A stretch of 64,000 nt of DNA from an uncultured Coriobacteriaceae bacterium (GCA_944320725.1 CALUIM010000002.1:124001-188000); one strand, 5' to 3'. Shown: positions 26,375-35,075, numbered from the stretch's first letter. Program-made: numbers and translations. Notes: generated by a model from the sequence alone, not told the origin.

Positions 26375-26830
26375 GATGCACGCCCCTGTTTGGCCGACAT
26401 CGAAACGTACGGCACGGGGCTACGCCGTATTAGATGCGTTTGTGATGAACAGGGCGTACCCGTCGAGGTCTTCCAGCGCGGCGATGGCGTGCACGTGCGT
26501 TTCGCCCGTGCGGAGGCAGTTGCCGCCGATAACCCGCCGACAAACTAGCGAATCCGCCGATAACCCGCCGATAACCCGCCGATAACAAGCAAAGGACCCG
26601 CCGATAAACAGTTTTTAAGGACTTTAGAGGCAGCAAAGGGAACATCCTCGAAGAGCGAACATGCTGTTTGCGTGTACCTGTCCGAGAGTGGGCCTTCAAC
26701 CGTTTCAGATATGTCGAACGCTTTAGGAATCCCGACGAGAACGCTGCGCGATGTCATGCGTCGCCGTGTGGAGAGAGGTATCGTGGTGACGATGGGCGCT
26801 AGCAAGAATAGGCGGTACAGCTTAAGGTAA
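26375..26830 (+). pseudogene. Remnant of an AlbA_2/Schlafen-type ATP-binding regulator
   Basis: In one frame the region reads a family C-terminal piece (IETYGTGLRRIRCVCDEQG with VEVFQRGDGVHVRFARAE), then a repeat stretch with two in-frame stops (TAG and TAA within 26545-26565), then a winged-helix tail (VYLSESGPSTVSDMSNALGI to SKNRRYSLR) ending at 26830. The first two thirds of the parent gene are missing and there is no start. The interrupted part consists of CCGCCGATAAC repeats. This is a decayed accessory gene abutting the tad operon. Confidence 0.65.
26524..26607 (+). repeat. Short tandem repeat CCGCCGATAAC
   Basis: Five to six near-copies of CCGCCGATAAC(C), some adjacent, others separated by a few bases. 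They lie between the two conserved parts of the decayed regulator gene and include its in-frame stops. Too short and too irregular for a CRISPR array. Confidence 0.7.
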
Positions 26831-26905
26831 GTAGGGTTCCCGTTCGTAGCCGGTCCATTTTACTGCAAGCCAATATGCGTCATTGGGCGTTTGCGAGAGA
26901 GGAAA

Positions 26906-26932
26906 AACAAAAAACCCAGGCAGGAGCCTGGG
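26906..26932 (-). terminator. Terminator of tRNA-Phe
   Basis: Leftward hairpin CCCAGG-CTCCTG-CCTGGG followed by TTTTTTGTTTTT, 17 bases after the tRNA 3' end. Confidence 0.9.
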
Positions 26933-26948
26933 TATGGGGAACAAAGGG

Positions 26949-27021
<73 letters not shown>

Positions 27022-27046
27022 ACGTGTCGTCAAGCGACGGGTATCT

Positions 27047-27074
27047 ACTATATCAAATCAGATGATTCGGTCAA
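27047..27074 (-). promoter_or_regulatory. Promoter of tRNA-Phe
   Basis: Minus strand TTGACC (27069-27074), 16-base spacer, TATAGT (27047-27052), 26 bases before the mature tRNA. Good sigma-70-type match. Confidence 0.75.
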
Positions 27075-27167
27075 GCATCCAAATGCTTCTTTTCAAAAAA
27101 GCTTGGCTGCAGCGAGTTCGGCCTCGAGTTCGATGGTTGCTAGAAGCGGTGGAGTGCCCAAAGAAGC

Positions 27168-27247
27168 GGGCAGTCGCCTCTGCAAAAACGGCTGCCCACA
27201 TACAGTCTATGAGCAGGAGGGCTTATCCTCTGCTTGCTACGAGTATA
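27168..27247. repeat. Left copy of a structured direct repeat
   Basis: Hairpin GGGCAGTCGCC...CGGCTGCCC (27168-27197), then GCAGGAGGGCTTA (27213-27225) and TGCTTGCTACGAGTATA (27231-27247). The same parts recur in the same order at 27490-27587, on the other side of the small peptide gene. Read leftward, TGCTATACT could act as an extended -10. Confidence 0.65.
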
Positions 27248-27376
27248 GCAAAAGATACCGGAGGGGTACATAAAAAGCACGAACAATTGTTCCTATATCC
27301 AGGTAGAAATAGTAAAATGGAGACATGCAAGCGGGCGGTGCCCTCCGAGTCCAACGGGGTAGATAGGAGGGATCCC

Positions 27377-27460
27377 GTGCTAAAGCTATCCCAGCTGCTG
27401 CTTGCAGCGGCTATCTTGATCGCGCTGGTTTTACTAGCTTTCGAGATGATGCTTAGTTAA
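27377..27460 (+). CDS. 27-aa hydrophobic peptide, type I toxin-like
   Basis: Short gene from GTG 27377 with an excellent site AGGAGG at 27365-27370. The peptide is one membrane helix: L-K-L-S-Q then LLLAAAILIALVLLAFEMML, ending in Ser. An in-frame ATG at 27317 would give 47 aa, but its surroundings (TAAAATGG) look more like a -10 box. Followed after 30 bases by a hairpin (27490-27520) and flanked by direct repeats, as in Fst/Ldr-type toxin loci with an antisense antitoxin RNA. No sequence-level identity with a known toxin is claimed; it could also be a regulatory or transporter-associated micropeptide. Confidence 0.5.
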   Translation: MLKLSQLLLAAAILIALVLLAFEMMLS

Positions 27461-27489
27461 TCTGAGCGTGGGATGATGTCTAAGCAAGG

Positions 27490-27587
27490 GAACAGCCGCC
27501 TTTAGCGGAGACGGCTGTTCATGCGGGCATCGCCCACAAAGCCCAATTCGCAGGAGGGCTTAAAACCTTCTGCTTGCTACGAGTATA
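27490..27587. repeat. Right copy of the structured direct repeat, with hairpin
   Basis: Hairpin GAACAGCCG...CGGCTGTTC (27490-27520), then GCAGGAGGGCTTA (27550-27562) and TGCTTGCTACGAGTATA (27571-27587). Read leftward, GTATACT near 27582 is a possible -10 for an RNA of about 85 nt running back to the hairpin, that is, antisense to the 3' end of the peptide mRNA. No strong T-run is seen beside the hairpin. Confidence 0.55.
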
Positions 27588-27943
27588 CCCCATCGCGGCG
27601 TCCCCGTTCGCTGCGGGGTGTACTCGGCCCTATGTAAATTGCGGCAATCTTAAGAACGTTATTGGTGTGATTACGCCTGTTCCCCAAGCTTGCAAACAAT
27701 GTTGCTCCTAGTCAGATATTGCCAGCCGCAGGAGCAGGTGCTCTTGGCATGATCGCCGTGATGACGGAGTGCATGTTGAAGTAGGTGAGAGACATCCTTT
27801 AGCGGCTGTTGCCGACGATAAACGTGGTTGCGGGATATTCTGTGCGCTTGAGAGATGCGGGGAAAGAACAACCCGCTTTGATGGAAGCGATTCTTTGCTA
27901 TGGGTAAAGCGCTGCTTTGCCGGGGTTATCTTTTTCGCAATAT
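27588..27943. other. Non-coding stretch between the toxin-like module and the GH5 gene
   Basis: No convincing gene on either strand. An imperfect stem-loop (AGGAGCA-GG-TGCTC) is near 27738. The GH5 promoter follows. Codon use in the open frames present does not resemble the neighbours. Confidence 0.5.
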
Positions 27944-27973
27944 TTGGACCGCTCTTGGCGGCTTGGGTATACT
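27944..27973 (+). promoter_or_regulatory. Promoter of the GH5 gene
   Basis: TTGGAC (27944-27949), 18-base spacer, TATACT (27968-27973), 34 bases before the start codon. Confidence 0.6.
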
Positions 27974-28006
27974 CAATGCACAGCAATTCGAGTATGGGGA
28001 GGCGAT

Positions 28007-29071
28007 ATGGCGGAGCGGATTCGCGGGGTCAACCTGTCTGGTTGGTTTATTCCCGAGCCCTGGGTAACGCCATCGCTCTTTGCCGCTACGGGCGCGTCGA
28101 ACGAGGCCGAGCTTCAGGAGGCGTTGGGCGCAGCCGAGTATAACGAGCGCATCAGGCATCATTACGAGACGTTCATCACCGAAGACGATTTTAGGCGCAT
28201 GGCAGCCATCGGGCTCAATGCCGTGCGGCTGCCCGTGCCGTGGTACGCCTTTGGCTCGCAGAGCGAGTCTGAGGTGTATATCCCGGTGGTCGACTATATC
28301 GACCGCGCGTTTGAGTGGGGCGAGAAGTACGGGGTTCGCGTACTGCTGGATCTGGCAACGGTGCCGGGCGGCCAGGGCGACTCCAATGCAACCTCGACCA
28401 CGCCGGAGAGCACGGCCGCGTGGCATTCGTCTACCAACGGGCGCCACATTGCGCTCAACGTGCTGGAGCGTCTGGCGGCGCGCTACGGGGCGCGGCCCAA
28501 CCTGCTGGGCATCGAGCTGCTCGATTCGCCGGTCATGAGCACGCGCAAGGGGCTCTTCGCCACCACGGAAGGCATCCCGCGGCACTACCTGCGCAACTTC
28601 TACCGCGATGCCTACGAGCTCGTACGCATGCATATGGCAAACGATAAGCTCGTGGTGTTCTCGGCATCGGGCAATCCGTCGGCGTGGAAGCATTTCATGA
28701 GCAGCTCCAAGTACACCAACGTGTGCATGGACATCCACCTCTACCACCACCGCGGTGAGCACGCGCAGGAGATCACGAGCCCGCACGGGCTCTCGGCGGC
28801 GCTCGCGCGCAACCGTCAGCTCATTCGCGAGGCGCGCCTGGCAGGTTTCCCCGCCATCGTGGGCGAGTGGTCGGGTGCGGCGGTGTTTTCCAACGCCTCT
28901 ATCACGCCCGAGGGCCGCACAGCCTATGAGCGCGTGTTTATCTCCAACCAGCTGGCCTCGTTTGCCGAGGCTCGCGGCTGGTTCTTCCAAACGTGGAAAA
29001 CCGAGAAGCGCATTCCGGCATGGGACGCACGCGCTGCGCTGGGCACGCTCGAGCGCGCAATGATTGACTAG
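28007..29071 (+). CDS. Glycoside hydrolase family 5-like protein lacking the usual acid/base residue
   Basis: 354-aa TIM-barrel protein of the GH5 (exo-1,3-beta-glucanase-like) group: IRGVNLSGWFIPEPW, LNAVRLPVPWYAF, MDIHLYHH and IVGEWSGA, with the nucleophile at E287. In active relatives the strand-4 motif is L-N-E-P, whose Glu is the acid/base; here it reads GIELLDSP, so that position is Ser174. No signal peptide, so it is cytoplasmic. ATG 28007 has GGGGAGGCGAT. The protein may be an inactive binder, use another proton donor, or act on a substrate that needs no acid (for example, glycosides with good leaving groups). It sits 11 bases before rsmI. Confidence 0.8.
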   Translation: MAERIRGVNLSGWFIPEPWVTPSLFAATGASNEAELQEALGAAEYNERIRHHYETFITEDDFRRMAAIGLNAVRLPVPWYAFGSQSESEVYIPVVDYIDRAFEWGEKYGVRVLLDLATVPGGQGDSNATSTTPESTAAWHSSTNGRHIALNVLERLAARYGARPNLLGIELLDSPVMSTRKGLFATTEGIPRHYLRNFYRDAYELVRMHMANDKLVVFSASGNPSAWKHFMSSSKYTNVCMDIHLYHHRGEHAQEITSPHGLSAALARNRQLIREARLAGFPAIVGEWSGAAVFSNASITPEGRTAYERVFISNQLASFAEARGWFFQTWKTEKRIPAWDARAALGTLERAMID

Positions 29072-29082
29072 GCGGCCTGGGC

Positions 29083-29973
29083 GTGGGTGCGGGCAAGCTG
29101 TTGGTGGTGGGTACGCCCATCGGTAATTTGGGCGACCTCTCGCCGCGCGCCATCGAGGCGTTCCGCGCGGCCGATGCCATCTGCTGCGAGGACACGCGCG
29201 TTACATCCAAGCTGCTGGCGCACGCCGGCATCTCCAAGCCGCTCGTGCGCTGCGACGAGAACGTGATCGCAGCGCGTGCAGCGGGCCTGGTAGCACGCAT
29301 GGAGGCGGGCGAGGTGCTTGCCTTTGCCTCCGATGCCGGCATGCCGGGTGTCTCGGACCCCGGACAGGTGCTTGTGGATGCCGCCCGTGCGGCGGTCGTA
29401 CCGGTCGAGGTGATACCGGGACCAGTTGCCTGCATTACCGCACTCGTTGCCTCGGGGATTTCCTGCGACCACTTTTTCTTCGAGGGCTTTTTGCCGCGCA
29501 AGGCAGGCGAGCGCGCACGCCGCTTGGCCCGGCTCGTCACGGTGCCGGGGGCGCTGCTCTTCTACGAGTCGCCGCACCGCGCCGCCGCTACACTTGCCTC
29601 CATCGCCGAGGTATTTCCTGCACGCGAGGTAGCGCTTTGCCGTGAGCTCACCAAGCTGCACGAGGAGGTGTTGCGCGCGAGCGCACCCGAGCTTGCGGCG
29701 CAGGTGGACGCGCGCGGCGAGCTTAAAGGCGAGATCGTGATTGTGGTGGCCCCGCCTGTCGCCGAGGATGAGTTTGCCGAGGTGCCCGCAACGCCCGGAG
29801 CGCGTGCTCCCGAAGACCGCGATGTCGCGTTAGCGCGCGACATCGAGGAGGCGCTTGCGCAGGGCAAGAGCGCATCAGCCACCGCCAAGGAGCTCTCGCA
29901 GCGCTATTCGCGCCGTCGCCGCGAGGTGTATGAACTTGTGCTCGCCGCACAAGCGCGCGCAGACGGGCGCTAG
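29083..29973 (+). CDS. rsmI: 16S rRNA (cytidine-1402 2'-O) methyltransferase
   Basis: 296-aa SAM-dependent methyltransferase of the tetrapyrrole-methylase fold acting on the 30S decoding site. Hallmarks: KLLVVGTPIGNLGDLSPRA, CEDTRVTSKLLAH, ASDAGMPGVSDPG and VIPGPVACITAL, and FFEGFLPRK. GTG start at 29083. Close to metG, rsmA and tatD, a common translation/RNA cluster. Confidence 0.95.
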   Translation: MGAGKLLVVGTPIGNLGDLSPRAIEAFRAADAICCEDTRVTSKLLAHAGISKPLVRCDENVIAARAAGLVARMEAGEVLAFASDAGMPGVSDPGQVLVDAARAAVVPVEVIPGPVACITALVASGISCDHFFFEGFLPRKAGERARRLARLVTVPGALLFYESPHRAAATLASIAEVFPAREVALCRELTKLHEEVLRASAPELAAQVDARGELKGEIVIVVAPPVAEDEFAEVPATPGARAPEDRDVALARDIEEALAQGKSASATAKELSQRYSRRRREVYELVLAAQARADGR

Positions 29974-30040
29974 GCCGCCCTATGCGGTAGAATCAACAAT
30001 TGTCTGTATGCATTCGAATCGGTGGAAGGATCGCACCGCC

Positions 30041-31666
30041 ATGGACCACGCTCAGCCGTCGTACTACATCACCACGCCCATCTACTACGTGAACGCCCAG
30101 CCCCACTTGGGGACGGCCTACTGCACGGTGCTGGCCGACGTCCAGGCGCGGTTCCGCCGCTCGTGCGGGTACGACGTCAAGTTCCTCACCGGCATGGACG
30201 AGCACGGTGAGAAGGTGGCCGAGGCTGCCGGGAAGAACGGCTTCGATACGCCGCAGGCCTGGTGCGACCACATGGAACCCGCGTTCCGCGATTTGTGGGG
30301 CGAGCTCGAGATCTCGAATGACGATTTCATCCGCACCACTCAGCCGCGACACATCGCCGGTGTGCAGCAGTTTTTGAAGGCGCTGCTCGACCGCGGCTAC
30401 ATCTACAAAGATGCCTACGATGGCTGGTACTGCCGCCCCGACGAGACCTACTTCACCGAGACGCAGGTGCGCCATCACGAGGAGGAGCGCGTTGTCTCCG
30501 GCGAGGCTCCTGCCGACCCCGAGCATCCGCTCTGCCCGGATTGCGACCGCCCGCTCGAGCGCATCAAGGAGGAGAGCTGGTTCTTCAAGCTTTCCGAGTT
30601 CCAGCAGCCCCTGCTCGATTTCTACGAGGCGCATCCCGATTTCATCCAGCCCGAGACGCGCCGCAACGAGGTGCTCTCGTTTGTGAAGGGCGGCCTCAAA
30701 GACCTCTCCATCAGCCGCTCGACGTTTGACTGGGGCGTGCCGTTCCCCTTCGACGAGAAGCACGTAGCCTACGTGTGGGTGGACGCGCTCATCAACTACC
30801 TCTCGGCCGTGGGCTACGGTGCCGAGGGTGAGGACGCTGCCAACACGCTCGCGTTCCGCTGGCCCGCGCAGGTGCACGTGGTGGGCAAGGACATCATTCG
30901 CTTCCACTGCGTAATCTGGCCGGCGCTGCTCATGGCCGCGGGCCTGCCGCTGCCCGAGAAGGTCTTTGTGCACGGCTTCCTTACCGTGCGCAACGAGGAG
31001 ACCGGCAAGGTCGAAAAGATGAGCAAGAGCCGCGGCAACGTGATTGCACCGCAGGAGGTTGTAGAGCTGCTGGGGGTCGACGCGTACCGCTACTACTTCA
31101 TGACCGACGTGACACATGGCGCCGATTCGCCTATCAGCTGGGGCCGTATGCGCCAGGTGTATAACGCCGACCTTGCCAACAGCTGGGGTAACCTTGTGTC
31201 GCGTACGCTCAACATGAGTGCCAAGTACTTCGACGGCTGCGCGCCCCAGCGCCCGGCAACGTTCGACGAGCCCTCGCCCTTGCACGATGCGTGCGCAGGC
31301 ATCTTCGAGCGCTACGCCGCGCGCATGGAGGTCATGGATTATGGCGGGGCGGCAGCCGAGGTGCTGGGGATTGTCTCGGCGGCCAACCACTATATCGAGG
31401 ACATGGCGCCGTGGGCACTCGCGAAGGACCCCGCGAAGGCCGATGAGCTGGCGCAGGTGATCTGGAATCTGCTCGAGGTTATTCGCATCGCTGCCGAGCT
31501 CTACGAGCCCTTTATGCCGAGCATCTCGGCCGAGGTGCGTCGCCGCCTGTCGCTCGACGCGGCGCCCACGGCCGACCTTGCCGCGGCGTGCACGTGGGGC
31601 GGTCTTGCCGGTGGCGAGCCGGTGGAGAAGGGCGCGCCGCTCTTCCCGCGTCTTACCGACGAGTAA
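30041..31666 (+). CDS. metG: Methionine-tRNA ligase
   Basis: 541-aa class I synthetase of the short bacterial type, without the C-terminal dimerisation domain. HIGH-equivalent QPHLGTAY, zinc-knuckle region with WYC near residue 130 and CPDC near 160, KMSKSRGN, and the helical anticodon domain after residue 390. ATG 30041 was chosen because MDHAQPSYYITTPIYYVNAQ begins at the family start and GGAAGGA lies ahead; ATG 30008 is also possible. Confidence 0.97.
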   Translation: MDHAQPSYYITTPIYYVNAQPHLGTAYCTVLADVQARFRRSCGYDVKFLTGMDEHGEKVAEAAGKNGFDTPQAWCDHMEPAFRDLWGELEISNDDFIRTTQPRHIAGVQQFLKALLDRGYIYKDAYDGWYCRPDETYFTETQVRHHEEERVVSGEAPADPEHPLCPDCDRPLERIKEESWFFKLSEFQQPLLDFYEAHPDFIQPETRRNEVLSFVKGGLKDLSISRSTFDWGVPFPFDEKHVAYVWVDALINYLSAVGYGAEGEDAANTLAFRWPAQVHVVGKDIIRFHCVIWPALLMAAGLPLPEKVFVHGFLTVRNEETGKVEKMSKSRGNVIAPQEVVELLGVDAYRYYFMTDVTHGADSPISWGRMRQVYNADLANSWGNLVSRTLNMSAKYFDGCAPQRPATFDEPSPLHDACAGIFERYAARMEVMDYGGAAAEVLGIVSAANHYIEDMAPWALAKDPAKADELAQVIWNLLEVIRIAAELYEPFMPSISAEVRRRLSLDAAPTADLAAACTWGGLAGGEPVEKGAPLFPRLTDE

Positions 31667-31697
31667 GCCGCCCGCGCTGCTCGGTTGCATATCATGT

Positions 31698-31727
31698 AAG
31701 AAGCGCCGCCGGCCCGCGGCGCTTCTT
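31698..31727 (+). terminator. Hairpin between metG and rsmA
   Basis: Perfect 12-bp stem AAGAAGCGCCGC / GCGGCGCTTCTT with a 6-base loop. Only CTTGTA follows, so it may be an attenuator or processing signal rather than a full terminator. Confidence 0.6.
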
Positions 31728-31744
31728 GTACCAAGGGAGACCGT

Positions 31745-32629
31745 ATGACCACCTCGCCGCTTGCCAATCTTGCCGCCACGCGCGATCTGCTCGATGAGTT
31801 TGGGCTCGCTACCAAGCACCGTTTGGGGCAGAACTTCCTCATCGACAACCACGTAATCGAGCGCATCATGGCGCTTGCCGAGCTCACGGGCGTCGAGCGG
31901 GTGCTCGAGGTGGGCCCGGGCATTGGCACGCTTACACTCGCGCTTACGCAGGACGCAGGGCGCGTGGTCTCTATCGAGATGGATCGCGAGCTCGAGCCGG
32001 TGCTGGCGGCGCATGAGGCGGATTACGAGAATTTCCGCTACATCATGGGCGATGCGCTCAAGGTGCCCGTCGAGCAGATTGAGGTGGCTGCCGAGGGTGA
32101 GCCGACCGTGTTTGTGGCGAATTTGCCCTACAACGTTGCCGCGACGATTATCCTCGATTTCTTCGAGCGCATGCCCGCGCTTGAGCGCGCCGTGGTGATG
32201 GTGCAAAAAGAGGTTGCCGACCGCATCGCCGCAGCACCGGGGAGCAAGGTCTATGGCGCCTACACGGTGAAGCTGGCGCTGCATGCTCAGGTGACGGGCC
32301 GCTTTGAGGTGCCGCCGCGCTGCTTCATGCCCGCGCCGCACGTGGATTCCGCTGTGGTGCGGCTCGACCGGCGCGCGCCCACGCTGCCGGCAGGGCTTTC
32401 TATCTCCGATGTATGCCGCGTGGCGGATGCCGCGTTTGCGCAGCGCCGTAAGACGATTCGCAACTCCATGAGTGCCAGCGGATTTGATAAGGCGGCGCTC
32501 GATATCGCGTTTGCACAGTGCGACATTGCGCCAACGGCGCGCGCAGAGACCTTGGCGCCTCAGGACTTTGTGCGGCTTGCCGCTGCACTCTCCGAGCAGG
32601 GGAGCGGGGAGGTGCGCGATGGGAACTAA
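31745..32629 (+). CDS. rsmA: 16S rRNA dimethyladenosine transferase
   Basis: 294-aa KsgA enzyme that dimethylates A1518 and A1519 in the 16S 3' hairpin. KHRLGQNFLID, SAM motif EVGPGIGTLTLAL, catalytic NLPYNVAA, and C-terminal AFAQRRKTIRNSMS are all canonical. ATG follows AAGGGAGACCGT. The tatD start lies 11 bases inside its 3' end. Confidence 0.97.
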   Translation: MTTSPLANLAATRDLLDEFGLATKHRLGQNFLIDNHVIERIMALAELTGVERVLEVGPGIGTLTLALTQDAGRVVSIEMDRELEPVLAAHEADYENFRYIMGDALKVPVEQIEVAAEGEPTVFVANLPYNVAATIILDFFERMPALERAVVMVQKEVADRIAAAPGSKVYGAYTVKLALHAQVTGRFEVPPRCFMPAPHVDSAVVRLDRRAPTLPAGLSISDVCRVADAAFAQRRKTIRNSMSASGFDKAALDIAFAQCDIAPTARAETLAPQDFVRLAAALSEQGSGEVRDGN

Positions 32630-33695
32630 GGGTTCGGTGCTGGTGGCTCCTCATGCGGAACTGCCCGAGGACATTGCGCCCGGCACGCTCGTCTTTACCA
32701 AGCGCGTGAAGGGCAAGCTGCGCATCTTTCCTGCTCCCGTGGTGCCGGCACCGCTTGCCGATACCCATGGCCACCTGCTGAGTTTCTGGTCTCATAAGGA
32801 TCCAGTTGAGGCGCTGGTGAACGCCGCCCGCGCAGGTGTGCGTGCGCTCGTGGTGCCGTGGGACCCGCAGGGCGATCACATGCCGCTCGATGCGTTTCAA
32901 GGCGCTTTGCGCACCTGGATCGAGGCGGCACGCGAGCAGGTACGCGCGGGTGTGGCAGACGGCACGTTTTCAAATCAACTCGATGCGCGCGCCGCTGGCT
33001 TTCGTGCCACGGCGACCGATCCGGTGAGCCTCTTCGACCGCATCCGCTTTCTTGCGGGTGTGCACCCCTATGGCGCGCCGGCATACGCCGAGGCCGATCA
33101 CGCGCTCATCGCCGCCGCGCTGGATGATCCGCTGTGCGCCGGCATCGGCGAGTTTGGCCTGGATTACCACTTCGACACCGACGACCACATCGAAGCCGCC
33201 CCGCACGATGTGCAGATTGCCTGCATGGAGCGGCAACTCGCACTCGCCATCGAGCGCGGCGTGCCGGTCGAGCTGCATCTGCGCAATGACGATGCGGATG
33301 AGGTGCGCACCGCGCACGAAGATGCCTGGCGTGTGCTCAGCGAGCTCGGCATCCCTGCGGGCGGCTGCATCCTCCATTGCTTTGGTGAGGACCGCGCGTG
33401 CATGGAGCGTTTCTTGGAGCTCGGTTGCCACATCGCTTTCGGTGGTGCGGCCACGTTCAAACGGAATGTCGAGGTGCGCGAGGCCTTCGCCGCCTGTCCG
33501 CTCGACCGGTTGCTGCTGGAGACCGACTGCCCCTATATGGCGCCCGAGCCCATTCGCGGCGTGGAGTGCGAGCCCGCTATGATGGCGATTACCGCCACGG
33601 CGCTCGCCACCGATCGCGCGGTGCGTACCGGCGAGGCCACGTACGAGATTCTTCGCGCCACGTGGGATAACGCGCAACGCGTTCTGTTTTCGTAG
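32619..33695 (+). CDS. tatD: TatD-family metal-dependent deoxyribonuclease
   Basis: 358 aa, longer than the usual 260 because of about 50 extra N-terminal residues and an insert before AGVHPYG. Metal ligands: ADTHGHL (HxH), GEFGLDYH (E and H), PVELHLRN (H), GCILHCFG (H) and LLETDCPYMAPEP (D). Probably a 3'-5' exonuclease in DNA repair or RNA quality control. ATG 32619 has GGGGAGGTGCGCG and overlaps rsmA. An unusually ordered version of the metG-tatD-ksgA cluster. Confidence 0.9.
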   Translation: MGTKGSVLVAPHAELPEDIAPGTLVFTKRVKGKLRIFPAPVVPAPLADTHGHLLSFWSHKDPVEALVNAARAGVRALVVPWDPQGDHMPLDAFQGALRTWIEAAREQVRAGVADGTFSNQLDARAAGFRATATDPVSLFDRIRFLAGVHPYGAPAYAEADHALIAAALDDPLCAGIGEFGLDYHFDTDDHIEAAPHDVQIACMERQLALAIERGVPVELHLRNDDADEVRTAHEDAWRVLSELGIPAGGCILHCFGEDRACMERFLELGCHIAFGGAATFKRNVEVREAFAACPLDRLLLETDCPYMAPEPIRGVECEPAMMAITATALATDRAVRTGEATYEILRATWDNAQRVLFS

Positions 33696-33698
33696 ACG

Positions 33699-35075
33699 CT
33701 AGGCGGCGCTCGTCGCCGTTGTTACCGGTGCTGTGGCGAGCACCTCGGCGGGCGCTTCGGCGGGCTCGCCGGTGAAGAAGCGCACCACCCGGTCGAATCC
33801 CACCATGATGCGCTCGAAGATACTGGGTGCGGGAATGTTTTCCGCGGCAACCAGCTCCACGGTGGCGAGGGTGCGGTCGTCTTGCGAAAGGGTAAGGGTG
33901 CCCGCGGCGTCGCCCTCATGCACCTCGCCCGTGAGCGCGTTGAGCGCCACGTCTACCTCAACCTCATCGCCAAGATCAAAGTACGTCACCTGCTGGCTGG
34001 GGTCGGCGGCTACGACGGTGACGGTTTTATCAGACCAGTCGGCAAGCGTTGCCCGCCCCGCGATGGCACGCCCCTCGGTATCACGCACCTCGCTCGTCAC
34101 GGCGTTCGAAGTAACCATGTGCTCGCTATACCAGGCAACCAATGCAAGGGTGTCCACGAAGCGGGGTTCCTGCACGGTCTTCTTGACCTCCTCAGAAGGT
34201 TCGGCGCAGCCCAGCACCACCGTGTAGATCTCGCCCTCTTCACGCGCGAACGCGCCGGCGAAGCACGAGCCGGCGTCGTCGGTGAGACCGGTTTTGACGC
34301 CGATATTCCCCTCGGTGCCCACGAGCTGATTCACGTCGCGCAGGTGCAGCGTCTTGGCAGAGCCGTCTGCGGCCGTGACGGCGATATCGGCATCACCCTG
34401 GCCCACGATGGCGCGGAAGGTGTCGTTGTGCATGGCCGCCGCCACCATGGTGGCCACGTCGCGCGCGGTGGCGTGCATCGAGCCTGCCCATTCGTCGAAG
34501 TCGAGGCCATGGGGGTTCTCGAACACCGAGTCCTTCATGCCAAGCTCGGCCGCCTTCTCGTTCATGGCGTCGATAAAGGTTTGATAGGGATCGCTCGACG
34601 CAGGGTCGATGAGCGCGCCCACCGAGGTGGCGATGGCCATGGCGGCATCGTTACCCGAGGGGATGAGGAGTGCGCGCAGCGCGTCCTCGACGCTTAAGGT
34701 GTCGCCCTCCTTGAGGTTCGAGGTAGACTCGCCCACGGTTGCGGCAGCATGGTCGACGGTCACGGTGTCGGTGAGCGCGGCGTGGTCGAGCGCCACGAGC
34801 GCCGTCATGACCTTGGTGATCGAGGCGATCTTAACCTGCTCATCGGCAGCGCGCTCATACAGGACCGTGCCGTTCGCATCGACCATGATGGCGTGCGGTG
34901 CGGCGATGTCGGGCATGTCTGCCTGGGCAATGCCGCGCTCATCGGCGGTTTGTCCCAGCACGATGTCGGTGCCGCGAACCTCGGCGAGGGCTGGGTGCGG
35001 CGCTGCCAGCGCGAACGCGAAGGCGGCAAGCACGCCAAGCGCACGCTTCATGCTGCAGATATGGTTGAAGTTCAT
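33699..35075 (-). CDS. D-alanyl-D-alanine carboxypeptidase (PBP5/DacA-like)
   Basis: 458-aa exported serine peptidase that trims the terminal D-Ala from peptidoglycan stem peptides. Signal peptide in residues 9-32 (ends ALA-EV). Motifs: SITK (nucleophile Ser), SGND, and KTG in GVKTGLTDDAG. A C-terminal beta domain (about residues 300-420) and an amphipathic helix (IFERIMVGFDRVVRFF) for membrane contact complete it. ATG 35075 follows GGGGGAACACC; the upstream extension was rejected. Divergent from a VanR-like regulator, suggesting control by that system. Confidence 0.93.
   Translation of the reverse strand: MNFNHICSMKRALGVLAAFAFALAAPHPALAEVRGTDIVLGQTADERGIAQADMPDIAAPHAIMVDANGTVLYERAADEQVKIASITKVMTALVALDHAALTDTVTVDHAAATVGESTSNLKEGDTLSVEDALRALLIPSGNDAAMAIATSVGALIDPASSDPYQTFIDAMNEKAAELGMKDSVFENPHGLDFDEWAGSMHATARDVATMVAAAMHNDTFRAIVGQGDADIAVTAADGSAKTLHLRDVNQLVGTEGNIGVKTGLTDDAGSCFAGAFAREEGEIYTVVLGCAEPSEEVKKTVQEPRFVDTLALVAWYSEHMVTSNAVTSEVRDTEGRAIAGRATLADWSDKTVTVVAADPSQQVTYFDLGDEVEVDVALNALTGEVHEGDAAGTLTLSQDDRTLATVELVAAENIPAPSIFERIMVGFDRVVRFFTGEPAEAPAEVLATAPVTTATSAA

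Noticed and set aside
26524-26607. CRISPR array from CCGCCGATAAC repeats
   Set aside because: Units are about 11-12 bases and partly adjacent, with no unique spacers of CRISPR length and no cas genes in the window.
27708-27986. 92-codon leftward frame before the GH5 gene
   Set aside because: No ribosome site, no family resemblance, and it overlaps the GH5 promoter.
29993-32341. 782-codon open frame opposite metG and rsmA
   Set aside because: Crosses two certain genes and the intergenic hairpin, and has no coherent domain content.
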